Source: Gammaproteobacteria bacterium (GTDB taxonomy: Bacteria > Pseudomonadota > Gammaproteobacteria > S012-40). From it: DNA of 8,751 nucleotides. Positions within the stretch are counted from its first letter, which is position 1. Each line of letters begins with the position of its first letter. Location of the stretch: positions 1 to 8,751 of the forward strand of contig JAOUGF010000066.1 in assembly GCA_029857925.1 (NCBI GenBank), written 5' to 3'. The translations under genes and the position numbers were made by a program. Under the pieces are notes generated by a model, which was given only the letters and a program-made list of their open reading frames with translations, did no database searches and was not told where the DNA came from. This document shows positions 1-8,600 of the stretch, piece after piece.

Positions 1-600
1 GTTTTAAACGCGCGCTGAAACAACGTCTGCTGTAACAACGGCACACGATGTATGCGGCTGAGATCCGCACCGCCCAAACTGACATCGCTCGCCAATTTTG
101 CCTTGGTCACGGACGCGTCGGCGATCTGCGCCGTATTTACGATATTATTGCCCTGCAACACACCGCCGACCGCGACGTTACTAGCAAACGCCGCGGCGCC
201 GCTGACCGCCAGCGGTGACTGTACTTGCAATGCGCCGGAACTATGGCCGGTAATGATCCGGCCCTCGACGGTAATTATGTCGGCGTCCTCGTCGCCAAGT
301 ACAACGTTACCCTGCATCTTATCGGTGTTGACCACCACCGTTTCACCCTGCACCCGCAAATTGCCATGCACGGTCAGGTTGCCGTCGATCACGGCATTTT
401 TGTCGCCAGGGTCCTTATCACCGCCGACATGTAGACCGCCGTTGATTGCCACCACGGCATACTGCGATGCTGGGCTTAAATTTAAATGACTGTCGGAATT
501 CCATTCGCTGTGATATCCGATATGGACGTCTTTCTGCACCGCCAATTCGCCATTGATACCGAGATCACCGTACATGACGTCGCCTGCGCGATTTACCTTC
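1..600 (-). other. Fibre-like C-terminal region of the DUF6519-type protein
   Basis: Residues 922 to the edge (1121) are rich in Gly, Val, Asn, Ala and short alternating hydrophobic strands. GDVMYGDLGING resembles the GDTMTGDL repeats of phage tail fibres. GNLTVHGNLRVQG and AVSGAAAFASNVAVGG have the stepwise G-x-(hydrophobic) pattern of trimeric beta-stranded stems. NTAQIADASVTKAKLA resembles a segment common near the ends of fibre stems. The tip, which would decide binding or self-cleaving chaperone features, lies outside the window. Trimerisation is an inference from pattern only. Confidence 0.6.
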
Positions 601-3365
601 ATGCCATACAATTCGTCAATCGCGCCTTGTACGGTTTCCGGTGGTGATTCCTGCAAACTTTCGCTGTTGGGGGAATAATAACTGTCTTCGGCCTTGTTGA
701 GATGGGCGTTGAAGTACACGTACCCCGGCGTAGAGGCATCTTCGCTGTCGGCGAATTGCGAAGGTGACGTGAGCACCGCAATCGCCTGCTGTGTGATGGG
801 GCCGTCCGCATCGGGCGTCCAATAACATTGCACGAGGCCATCGGCATTGCTGAACGCGGTAATCTGCGATCCGCTGCTTTCACCTTCGGACAAAGTGCCA
901 TGTTCAACGGAAAATTGCACCGTCGCGCCCTCGCGCGGCCACTGCCCGTTCGCGATACGCACTTGTAGCGGCAACGCAAGCTGTTCGCCCGGATACACCG
1001 TTTGCCCGTCGCCGCCGACATAGAGCAACGTGGTGTTTTCGCGCAGTTGATCGAGCGCTTGCTCAACAGTATCCACTTTTAGACTAGGATGTTGGTCATC
1101 CGGAAATTCGCTGCCGTCGTAGGTGATCTGATCCGCCGTATTCAAGCGCGCGAGAAAATCGATACGACTCTGCGAAGTGATAGTAAGCGTGCCCGCAGCG
1201 TTCAAGCGCGCGGTCACTTGTTGCACCGGTGTGCTGCGATCTAAGTCCCAATAACAACGCGCAATCCCGTCACTGTCCGTGCTCACCGTCAGCGTGTCGG
1301 ATCCCCCGCTGGATTCGCTCTCCAACGCCAATACACCATCACCCGCCTCGATACTAAATTCCACCTCCGCACCCACGTATGGCCAATCGCCGTTGGCCAC
1401 GCGCACCTCTAACGGGTGTTGTAACCGCACCCGCGTAACACCTTCCTCTTCGGTTCCGTTGCGCGGGCCAGGCGCGACCCATTGCGCATCACCACCGACA
1501 TAATAGAGCGCAACATTTTCACGCAATTGATCTAACGCGTCTTCGACCGTTTGCACAATCAACGCGTCGTATTGCCCGTCTGGAAACACCGAACCACCGA
1601 ATTGATTTTCCGATGCGACACCGAAACTGGCGCTATACACCAGTGGACGGTCTAACTTTAGTGCATCCGCATCGGTCGGATTTTGTAACAGTGTCGCGCG
1701 CACCTGCTGCACCGGTAACGTCGGCGATTCATTAATGATGTCGGGTTCCAGCGTGGCGCGCGTTTGCAAGCGCCAAACACAGGCGGCCTCACCGAGCGCG
1801 TCCGTCATGATAATCAATTGTTTGTCATTGGAACTCGGGTGGATACGCGCGGGCGCCGTGCCCACCCTCGGGCTCAATTGTCCGTCACCACCGCTGCCTT
1901 CTTTGTCCAACGCAAATTTGACCCATGCGCCCTCGATAGGGCGGTTGCAATTGCTCACGCCGGCCGCGAGCACTTGCGGTAACGTGTCACCGGGCATTGC
2001 CTCCTGCCCGTCGCCGCTGATGTAATATAAATCGGGTTCGGTCAGCGCTGGAAACATCGACCGGCAATCATGTTTGAAGATATAGGCCGCGCCGTTCCAC
2101 TCCAGTAACGCCAGCCGCGCATAACGATGTTGTATACCCTGCGGTGGCAACCAGGCAGGTGTGATGCCATCCGCCGCCAGCGGCCACTCCACTGTGCCCC
2201 CCAGCGTCGCGGTGTTTACCGTGCGTGCGGGGATCAACCAATAATCGCCAGTATCGTATGGGTGGCTGCCGTCAAAATTCACCTGCACGCCGTCTTCAAG
2301 TTCAATCCAGCCCACAGTGCTCACCGCAACAGTGCCTGTCGCAACGTGAGTGACCTCGTCTACATCGCTGACGTGATCCCACCGACGCACGGTGCGCGTT
2401 TGCGGATCGAAAAATGGCGCGATATCCGGTGTAGCGCCCGGCCAGGCCTCGATCTCCAGTGTGTTTTCAACCACATTGAGTACGCGCACCAAGACGCCCG
2501 GCTCGCCACGCAATACGCGCGTATCGTCGCTAATTTCCACCCATTGTCCATTTGCAAAGCCCAGCACCGCGTCGCGCCCGGCATCCGCGACGCTGATAAT
2601 TCTACCTTGCACATCGACGACACGGGTCACCACCATGCCATTGTCTCGCGACCATTTAAACGTCGCCGCACCCGACTGTGTGCTGTTGTGGATTTCTACA
2701 CGATATAATTGATTTTCTAACCTGCGATAACCCGCACCCGCCGGGACTACACACGGATCGGTAACGGTCTCGGGCACTTGCGCACGTGCGCGCAGCGCGC
2801 CGTGTTGACGTTTTAGCAGTGCGTCCCAGGCGGCGGGGATGTCCCAGCATGTCAACGCCGCACCCGGCCCGCCCACGCGCAACAAGCGCGCCTGCCAAAG
2901 AGTCTGCATACGCGTCGTGGTATCCGGGCCACCGAGTGCGACTTCACGCACCTGTGGCGCCTCCAATGCGGTGATATGGCGCTGCCAAACATCCAGGTAC
3001 ACCAAAAACAAGCCGGCGGCCAACGGCTCATCGGCGCTAGTCACGGGGTAATGCGGTTGATGCACGCGGCCCGTCTCCGACCGATAATAGACCTCGGATT
3101 CGTTTTCCACTAATACGCCATCGACATAGATGCGGCCGTCCGCGATTTTAAAATTATTACCGGCCACCGCAATCAAAAACCCGCCACGTTCGTGCGGTAC
3201 ACCGCTTACACCGATGACATCCCGCGCCTCGGTGTTGCGTAGATACGCCTGGATGTCGACCTGTTCGTTCCAATCGGCATCGAGTTGCACCCGACCCTGT
3301 TGCATGCGTACGCCGCTGTAGTGATGATCACGGCGGAACGTAAAACGGCTGAAGTCGCCTTTCAT
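1..3365 (-). CDS. DUF6519-type CIS protein with Ig-like repeats and fibre-like C-terminus (3' end outside window)
   Basis: I translated this frame by hand from ATG at 3365 to the left edge and found no stop, giving at least 1121 residues. Residues 1-35 (KGDFSRFTF, then QGRVQLDADWNEQ) match the start of DUF6519 proteins. Further family-like motifs are TFKWSRDNG (235-243), RRWDH (327-331), YWLIPARTV (375-383) and HRYARLALLE (413-422), so the head spans about 1-440. Three Ig-like units follow (about 447-901), each opening with Y(V/I)(G/S)GD(G/A)Q and carrying a C-(Y/V)-W motif at C529, C704 and C847. From about 922 the chain looks like a phage fibre: GDVMYGDLGING, GNLTVHGNLRV, then QIADASVTKAKLA near the edge. 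The start is supported by an SD (GGAG, 8-nt spacer). It lies 24 nt after the tail protein gene, so it is probably co-transcribed. The likely role is a structural baseplate-attached fibre or adhesin; the target is unknown. Family and fold assignments are from memory of motifs, not a search. Confidence 0.88.
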   Translation of the reverse strand, partial: MKGDFSRFTFRRDHHYSGVRMQQGRVQLDADWNEQVDIQAYLRNTEARDVIGVSGVPHERGGFLIAVAGNNFKIADGRIYVDGVLVENESEVYYRSETGRVHQPHYPVTSADEPLAAGLFLVYLDVWQRHITALEAPQVREVALGGPDTTTRMQTLWQARLLRVGGPGAALTCWDIPAAWDALLKRQHGALRARAQVPETVTDPCVVPAGAGYRRLENQLYRVEIHNSTQSGAATFKWSRDNGMVVTRVVDVQGRIISVADAGRDAVLGFANGQWVEISDDTRVLRGEPGVLVRVLNVVENTLEIEAWPGATPDIAPFFDPQTRTVRRWDHVSDVDEVTHVATGTVAVSTVGWIELEDGVQVNFDGSHPYDTGDYWLIPARTVNTATLGGTVEWPLAADGITPAWLPPQGIQHRYARLALLEWNGAAYIFKHDCRSMFPALTEPDLYYISGDGQEAMPGDTLPQVLAAGVSNCNRPIEGAWVKFALDKEGSGGDGQLSPRVGTAPARIHPSSNDKQLIIMTDALGEAACVWRLQTRATLEPDIINESPTLPVQQVRATLLQNPTDADALKLDRPLVYSASFGVASENQFGGSVFPDGQYDALIVQTVEDALDQLRENVALYYVGGDAQWVAPGPRNGTEEEGVTRVRLQHPLEVRVANGDWPYVGAEVEFSIEAGDGVLALESESSGGSDTLTVSTDSDGIARCYWDLDRSTPVQQVTARLNAAGTLTITSQSRIDFLARLNTADQITYDGSEFPDDQHPSLKVDTVEQALDQLRENTTLLYVGGDGQTVYPGEQLALPLQVRIANGQWPREGATVQFSVEHGTLSEGESSGSQITAFSNADGLVQCYWTPDADGPITQQAIAVLTSPSQFADSEDASTPGYVYFNAHLNKAEDSYYSPNSESLQESPPETVQGAIDELYGMKVNRAGDVMYGDLGINGELAVQKDVHIGYHSEWNSDSHLNLSPASQYAVVAINGGLHVGGDKDPGDKNAVIDGNLTVHGNLRVQGETVVVNTDKMQGNVVLGDEDADIITVEGRIITGHSSGALQVQSPLAVSGAAAFASNVAVGGVLQGNNIVNTAQIADASVTKAKLASDVSLGGADLSRIHRVPLLQQTLFQRAFK
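663..2027 (-). repeat. Three tandem Ig-like (Big-1-like) protein repeats encoded in the fibre gene
   Basis: The units are approximately residues 447-601, 602-761 and 762-901 of the DUF6519-type protein. Units 2 and 3 each start with a short predicted helix (TVEDALDQLREN at 606-617, TVEQALDQLREN at 766-777), then Y-V-G-G-D, a PLxVRxANGxWP strand, an (G)AxVxFSxE strand, and a D-G-x-x-x-C-Y-W strand. Helix starts of units 2 and 3 are exactly 160 residues (480 bp) apart. Unit 1 lacks the preceding helix, and its opening follows the DUF6519 head directly. Unit 3 is shorter, partly because unit 2 carries an extra GPRNGTEEEG-like stretch. A fourth helix copy (TVQGAIDELYG, 911-921) leads into the fibre part. 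The pattern resembles bacterial Ig-like spacer domains of invasin type. Confidence 0.75.
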
Positions 3366-3371
3366 GATTAT

Positions 3372-3380
3372 CTCTCCACC
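3372..3380 (-). promoter_or_regulatory. Ribosome binding site of the DUF6519-type gene
   Basis: On the minus strand the 24-nt gap between the TAG stop of the tail protein (3392-3390) and the ATG at 3365 contains GGTGGAGAG. The GGAG core is 8 nt before the ATG, which fixes the start. The gap has no room for a promoter or a terminator, so the gene depends on upstream transcription. Confidence 0.8.
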
Positions 3381-3389
3381 CAATTCGAT

Positions 3390-5669
3390 CTAGTTGACAT
3401 AAAAAATCCCGGCCTCCAAACCGAAACGCAGATATTCGGCAAAATTCGCGCGAATATTGGCCTCGCGTTGCGGTTGACGCAAATGACTGAACGCACCCAT
3501 CTCCGATCCGTCTTCTGCGCCGCTACGCACCTCCACGGCGCACATTTGTGTCAGTTGGGCATACCCGGGGTCGCCATAATCCAGGGACGTAAACATCGGG
3601 CGTATACGCTTGATGATGTGTTGAGACTCTTTTTCCAAAAGCGCCGTCGTATGTTTTTTTGCAGCAGACAACAGCGCCAAATCCGGTTGACAGCGAAACC
3701 GTCGCGGTACACGCGAGCCCTCTGGCAGATAACAATAGCGCACGCACCCTGTTTGCAGACGCGTGACATTGACCGCCGCGGTAAACAGCGCATCGGAAGC
3801 CAGTATCAGCGTGCGCACATGCACGGCACCGCGCACCGTAGTACGTACAATTTGCGTATCCGGACCTGCGGCGCCTGTCGCGGCGCTTATTGCAACTCCG
3901 ACCGCGCCGTTGGTCTGTGCGCCGTCTATAATGCTATCGACGATGGACAGGCGATTTATCTCCGCAGGCGCCACGATGTGGCCGCAAATACTGCGCGCCA
4001 CATTCACGATCAGATGTGCATTCGCGTTGGTCGCGATATGCGAAGAATTGATAGTGATACCGCCATTCGCTGGTACCAGCGTACAATGCGCGATATCCAA
4101 GCCGCCGAGGTCACCGCACAAGACCTTCACCAGTCCGTCGATCAAAAAGCCGCGTAGATAAACCGCTGCACCGCCGGTTTGTGTCGATGCAGACACGCCT
4201 TTTATTGAAATATTGCCGCGAATGCAAGGCCGCACACCCTCCGCCACCAACAACCAAGACAAATCGGGGTCTTTAACAGCCAGACTATCCGGATTCTTTG
4301 CGGAGCCGCCGACACCAGGAATCTCAGTGTCGCGCAATTGCGCGGCGACAATAATCAAGCGATTATTTGCGTGTACTTCTATTTGATTGTCCGACATTAA
4401 GGCTTCATCATACGTCGCACTGTCCATCACCGTAATCACGCCTGTTTGGTCCGTATCATGTTCACTCCAGTCCTTCCACGCGGAAACCGCTTGCACCAGC
4501 GTTGCATACACGGGCCCGGCGGGGTTGCCCTGTTGCGCCGACACCCCACGCCACCAAATCGTTTTGGTGTTCTCTAGCAAACCCGTTAATGCGTCACTTT
4601 GGTTATAGGGGCCGCCGCCGATATCGGCGCTAAACCCGTAGGTATAGCTGACCTCCACCCGCGTAGTGTCTGCGGCAGTCACCGCCAATCGGCCAAGTTC
4701 CGGATCGACGAGCGCGGATATTTTTGCGTCCGACGGAAAGGCAGGGGCCGTCCACCCCTCGCGATCCCATTGACTTAAATCGCAGATACACACCCGCTCC
4801 GGCGGCAACGGCAACGCCGCGCCATTCAAAAAGATTTCAAACGGAGGTTGTGCGCCGAAATAGGTCGGAACGGGCGTTAAATCCTGTTTCAGCGCCACAC
4901 GCCGCGCCTCCAATTCACGATATAACGGACGCCGACGCAAGGGTGCGGGCACGTTATATTCTTCGGCCAAATGAGTAATCTCTGTTTCGGATTTCGGATT
5001 GTTAAACAGCGGGACATTTAAACCCAGCGGATGAAACAAATAACGCACACCGTCTGCGCTGACATGCGCGCAGGGTGTGGCATGTTCCACCTCATAACTC
5101 TGCAACCGCCACAGGAAGATACCCACATTCGGAATGTTATAACGGCCGCGGCTCGCATCCACGTGCCGGACGTCGACATTGTGGGCGACGTTTTCGAACG
5201 CGCTGCCGACCAGCGCCATCGCATCCGCATTGCGTACGCTGGTCACCCCCGCAGGCAAGCGGCGTACATGATTGAGCGACTGTGCGGTCGCCAGTAAACG
5301 ACTGAATTCAACGACACGCGCGCGCCAGCCGCTGACATCACTCGCCACTTGTTCCAAAACCGAGGCAGTGCCCTTGCGTCGTCGATAGGCAAGCAAATTC
5401 GCGACATAGGCGCGCAAACTGAAGCTGCCGACACCCCCCGGATGCAAGCCTGGCGCCTTCAGCAAATCTCCAATGTAAGGAACCACCCATTCCTCGCAGG
5501 TCTCGATGAACCAGTTGTCGTAAAGCCCCGCGACATCCTGCTCAAGCGCGACCCATTCACCCTCCAGCACACGCATCAATGCGCGCAGCGCATAACCCTG
5601 TTCCGCGTCGCGGATGCGATAAACGGCCGGTAACAGTTGATATAAACGATCGGAGGTAACTTCGCTCAT
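3390..5669 (-). CDS. Tail protein I / TIGR02242-like baseplate protein with central beta-helix-like region
   Basis: 759 residues from ATG at 5669. The frame stays open 30 codons further upstream, but ATG 5669 has a strong SD (GAGGAG) and overlaps the preceding stop by 1 nt, so it is preferred. Residues 9-75 (LYQLLPAVYRIRDAEQG, then EEWVVPYIGDLL) and 95-137 (YRRRKGTASVLEQVASDVSGW, ARVVEFSRLLAT) match the N-terminal region of CIS tail proteins related to P2 gpI. Motifs YGFSADIGGGPYN (344-356) and YCYLPEGSRVPRRFRCQPD (645-663) and the end YLRFGLEAGIFYVN also recur in long CIS members. Residues about 415-645 look like stacked short strands of a beta-helix. No signal peptide or membrane segment is seen, as expected of a cytoplasmically assembled structural part. 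It probably acts beside the upstream baseplate protein, perhaps as the Afp12/Pvc12 counterpart; that equivalence is inferred from gene order. Confidence 0.88.
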   Translation of the reverse strand: MSEVTSDRLYQLLPAVYRIRDAEQGYALRALMRVLEGEWVALEQDVAGLYDNWFIETCEEWVVPYIGDLLKAPGLHPGGVGSFSLRAYVANLLAYRRRKGTASVLEQVASDVSGWRARVVEFSRLLATAQSLNHVRRLPAGVTSVRNADAMALVGSAFENVAHNVDVRHVDASRGRYNIPNVGIFLWRLQSYEVEHATPCAHVSADGVRYLFHPLGLNVPLFNNPKSETEITHLAEEYNVPAPLRRRPLYRELEARRVALKQDLTPVPTYFGAQPPFEIFLNGAALPLPPERVCICDLSQWDREGWTAPAFPSDAKISALVDPELGRLAVTAADTTRVEVSYTYGFSADIGGGPYNQSDALTGLLENTKTIWWRGVSAQQGNPAGPVYATLVQAVSAWKDWSEHDTDQTGVITVMDSATYDEALMSDNQIEVHANNRLIIVAAQLRDTEIPGVGGSAKNPDSLAVKDPDLSWLLVAEGVRPCIRGNISIKGVSASTQTGGAAVYLRGFLIDGLVKVLCGDLGGLDIAHCTLVPANGGITINSSHIATNANAHLIVNVARSICGHIVAPAEINRLSIVDSIIDGAQTNGAVGVAISAATGAAGPDTQIVRTTVRGAVHVRTLILASDALFTAAVNVTRLQTGCVRYCYLPEGSRVPRRFRCQPDLALLSAAKKHTTALLEKESQHIIKRIRPMFTSLDYGDPGYAQLTQMCAVEVRSGAEDGSEMGAFSHLRQPQREANIRANFAEYLRFGLEAGIFYVN
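3735..4427 (-). other. Beta-helix-like region within the tail protein
   Basis: Residues about 415-645 contain repeated short hydrophobic strands divided by turns, for example LRGFLIDGLVKVLCG, LGGLDIAHCTLVP, INRLSIVDSIIDGA and DTQIVRTTVRGAVHV. This rhythm is typical of right-handed parallel beta-helices of the pectate lyase class, which phages and CIS use in baseplate and spike-associated parts. No polysaccharide-lyase catalytic residues could be assigned, so a structural role is more likely than an enzymatic one. Confidence 0.5.
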
Positions 5670-8600
5670 CACGGCATCTCCTCTATCGACACACCGTCCG
5701 TCGTCGGAAACAACAGTAACAGTTGCGCGGGCAGCGCGGTAGGCGGACTCAACTGCCATCGCGCGCGACTGGCCGCCAATAATGTCGGTAGTAGTTCTAC
5801 TTCTGAGACCGTGTCGCTAGCACGCGTATGCGCGGTTGATGCGACAGTCAGCCCATCAAAATAGCCGAACTCTTTTAACGTCACCGCACTCACGCCGACA
5901 ACGGATTGCATCACGGTGATCACTTCGGCTTGCGTTACCGCCTGACCGAAATCACGTTGTGCAAATGAAAACGCATTCAGCAGCGCGCTACGCACCGCCT
6001 TTTCGACGAGCTCTTTACGGTACAACGGATCAAAGCGCAGGGCGGCCTTCACCTTAAAATGTAGCAATACAAAACCCTGCACCTGCACAGACACGGAGGG
6101 ATCGCGAAGCGTTGCAAGTGCGGCGACCAAATTATTGTAGGTGGCACTGCCGCGCGCTATCGGTGTACCCGACGCCGTTGCGGCGGTGATGTGGACTTGT
6201 TGCGCGCTGCCCGTCCACAGCGCACTGGCCTGTGCCTTACCTATGCCCGCAAATGCCGCCGAAAAATCTTCATAGTCTTTGAGTGAGACGATGCGGTCCA
6301 GCGTCAACACCGTCACCGGTGCATGGCGCCGTGCGTCGTCCATAGACTCCGGCCCCGCCGCGCCGGTCGCTGCAATAGGATTAATCACCTCGCGTATCCC
6401 CAACGGTTTAGTCACCAATAATTTGACCGCGCCCGCCGCAACCTCGCCGTCCTTTCCAATGCCGAAACGATAGGTCGCCCGGATATTTTCCTGGCCGGTG
6501 GGTAAACGCGTACCGCGCACACCATCACCGAAAATAATCGTCGATTGTTGTTGGTCATTGTGGCGCACGACATAACGCTGATCCCGCGCACCCAATTCAT
6601 ACAACGAAGACGCCGCTTTCCATAATACGCCGTTGACACGCACCTCTAATGTACTTTCACCGCCGCTGGCAGTGGCCGCCGCGACATAGGACAACGGCGT
6701 TCTGCGCAGCGTATAGCGCTGGTTGGTCTGCGTGCCATCCCCGCTGCCCAGCACCTCGGACTCCACCGTCTCGCCATGCGTCGCGGCAGCGACATTGGCG
6801 TTGATGATTAAAAATTCAGAATCGAACATATTTCGCAACGGCGCCTTGAATTGAAGCTGGCTGCGCAGTCGCGCCACTTCGACGACGCGCGCAATTTCGG
6901 CCACCTCACTAATCTTATTGGCGTCTTTATTCTCCGGGCGCAACACCCACATCTGCGTCTCGACATAAGTAATGCGATCCCGTTTTTCCAAGGTGGTGCT
7001 CACATAACCCTCAAAACCATTTCTATCCCTCAGATACCAACGCAGTTTGACGATATTTGCGGGTTCAACGACGGTATCCGGTGCGGTAACGACGGCAACC
7101 AACCCGCCTTGTTCAGCGCGCCAACCCGACACCCGATAACCGACGGGATCGGCCATCGGTGGCGATAAACACGTTAATAGGTCATCCTTAATCAGTTCCA
7201 CCTGTGAATACCCATCGATGGAAATTAATGGCGATGTAAAATTCTCGCGAATTTTCACGCGCATCTGCTGCCCCGATATGACAACCCGACGACCGGGGTC
7301 CAGGCCCTGCACGATACTCGACAACTCTATTGCCTTGCCGAACAACGGGGATCGATCCGGTTGTTTATCCGCGAAAAACGGCAAGTATTCACTTTGAGTA
7401 AAGACCGTGGTATTGCGACGCCCAAACCACGTCAAGTGCTCCCCACCGTCGAGGATGAGCCGAGTGACCTTCGACGACAAACTAAATTCGCTGACCCAAT
7501 GTACGTCAACGTCTTTAACCCGATAAACCTCCGCATAGCCGGTGCGCGCAAGCACTATCCAACTTCCCGGAATTAGCGTTTGGTAGAGGCCATCAAGATC
7601 GATCTGCGGATGTTGCGTATTGACCCGTAAATTAAACCCCGGCCATTCGTTGACGCTTTCGGTTTTGCGGATCGCAAGCCTCTGTAAACGTTTAAATCGT
7701 TTTACCGTACCTGAAACTTCTACGGCAAAGACCGACAAACTTGCATCACCCGCGCCGCTTAGTATTTTCGGATCCACGAGCGTGCCATTAAATGCGACTG
7801 CAGTGATCGGCCCCTCATGCGCGGCCGCCAAACGGGCAATCGCACTGCCACTCCAATTCCACATTTCGAGCGCACCGTTTGCCGCGCCGCACAACACGGA
7901 ATCGCCTACCGCGGATATAGATAATGCGGTGACCTCAGCGTGTCCGTCCGTGACCAAGTCCGGTTCCGCGATCGACCATGCCGCGCCGCCCGTTTTTTTC
8001 CAGCGTTTGATCTTGCCGTCGGCACTGCCTACCGCCAATCGAAATTCGTTACCGACTTTGACCAACGCCATCGCGGTTACCGCTGGCCTGGGAGTGGTCG
8101 CGGCAATTAATTCTCTGGACGTACCCCGCGCATCCCATACCCGCACAGAGCCTTCTACGCTTCCGCTGACCACTAACTGATCTGCTTCGGAGGTCACCCA
8201 CATCGCAACGCAGGAAATCGCGCTTTGATGCGCGGTGATCGTACTTAGACGTTTTCCACCAGTGATATCCCAAATCAAGAGTCGCGTATCCAATCCTCCG
8301 GATACCGCCATGGTGTAGGTGTTTGTCACATTCTTGCCGTTGATATTTTCAATCTTCGTAAATTGGCCAGCGGCGATGGACAATACAGGTCCTAAGTGTT
8401 CGCTGTACGCGGCGAGTTCACCCCCGGTCGCCGCATCCCACACCCGCAGAGTGCCGTCATCTCCGCCAGAAATGACGAACTTTCCATCGACGGTACACGC
8501 AACACCGCGTACCGCGCCACGATGTCCAGAGAAGGTTGCGAGCGCCTGCCCGGTGACAATATTCCAACTACGCAATCTGCCGTCGCTGCCGCCGGAAATA

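Noticed and set aside
599..1066. A 155-codon minus-strand open frame rich in Arg and Cys
   Set aside because: It is in a different frame of the same strand as the long DUF6519-type gene, which shows clear Ig-like repeats here. The alternative product has no coherent pattern.
2127..2708. A 193-codon plus-strand open frame
   Set aside because: It lies wholly opposite the conserved DUF6519 head (TFKWSRDNG, RRWDH, YWLIPARTV), shows no domain pattern of its own, and has a composition typical of an antisense shadow.
3285..4157. A 290-codon plus-strand open frame opposite the end of the tail protein gene and the start of the DUF6519-type gene
   Set aside because: It starts at TTG with no good SD and runs across the junction of two well-supported antisense genes. 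Its product is rich in Arg, His and Cys without a recognisable motif. It is a shadow of the minus-strand coding.
5669..5759. A 30-codon longer start for the tail protein gene (ATG at 5759)
   Set aside because: It would overlap the baseplate gene by 91 nt. The ATG at 5669 has a strong SD and the start of family-like sequence follows directly.
7620..8180. A 186-codon plus-strand open frame
   Set aside because: It is antisense to the WD40 region, has Ser/Thr/Pro-rich shadow composition, and has no motif.
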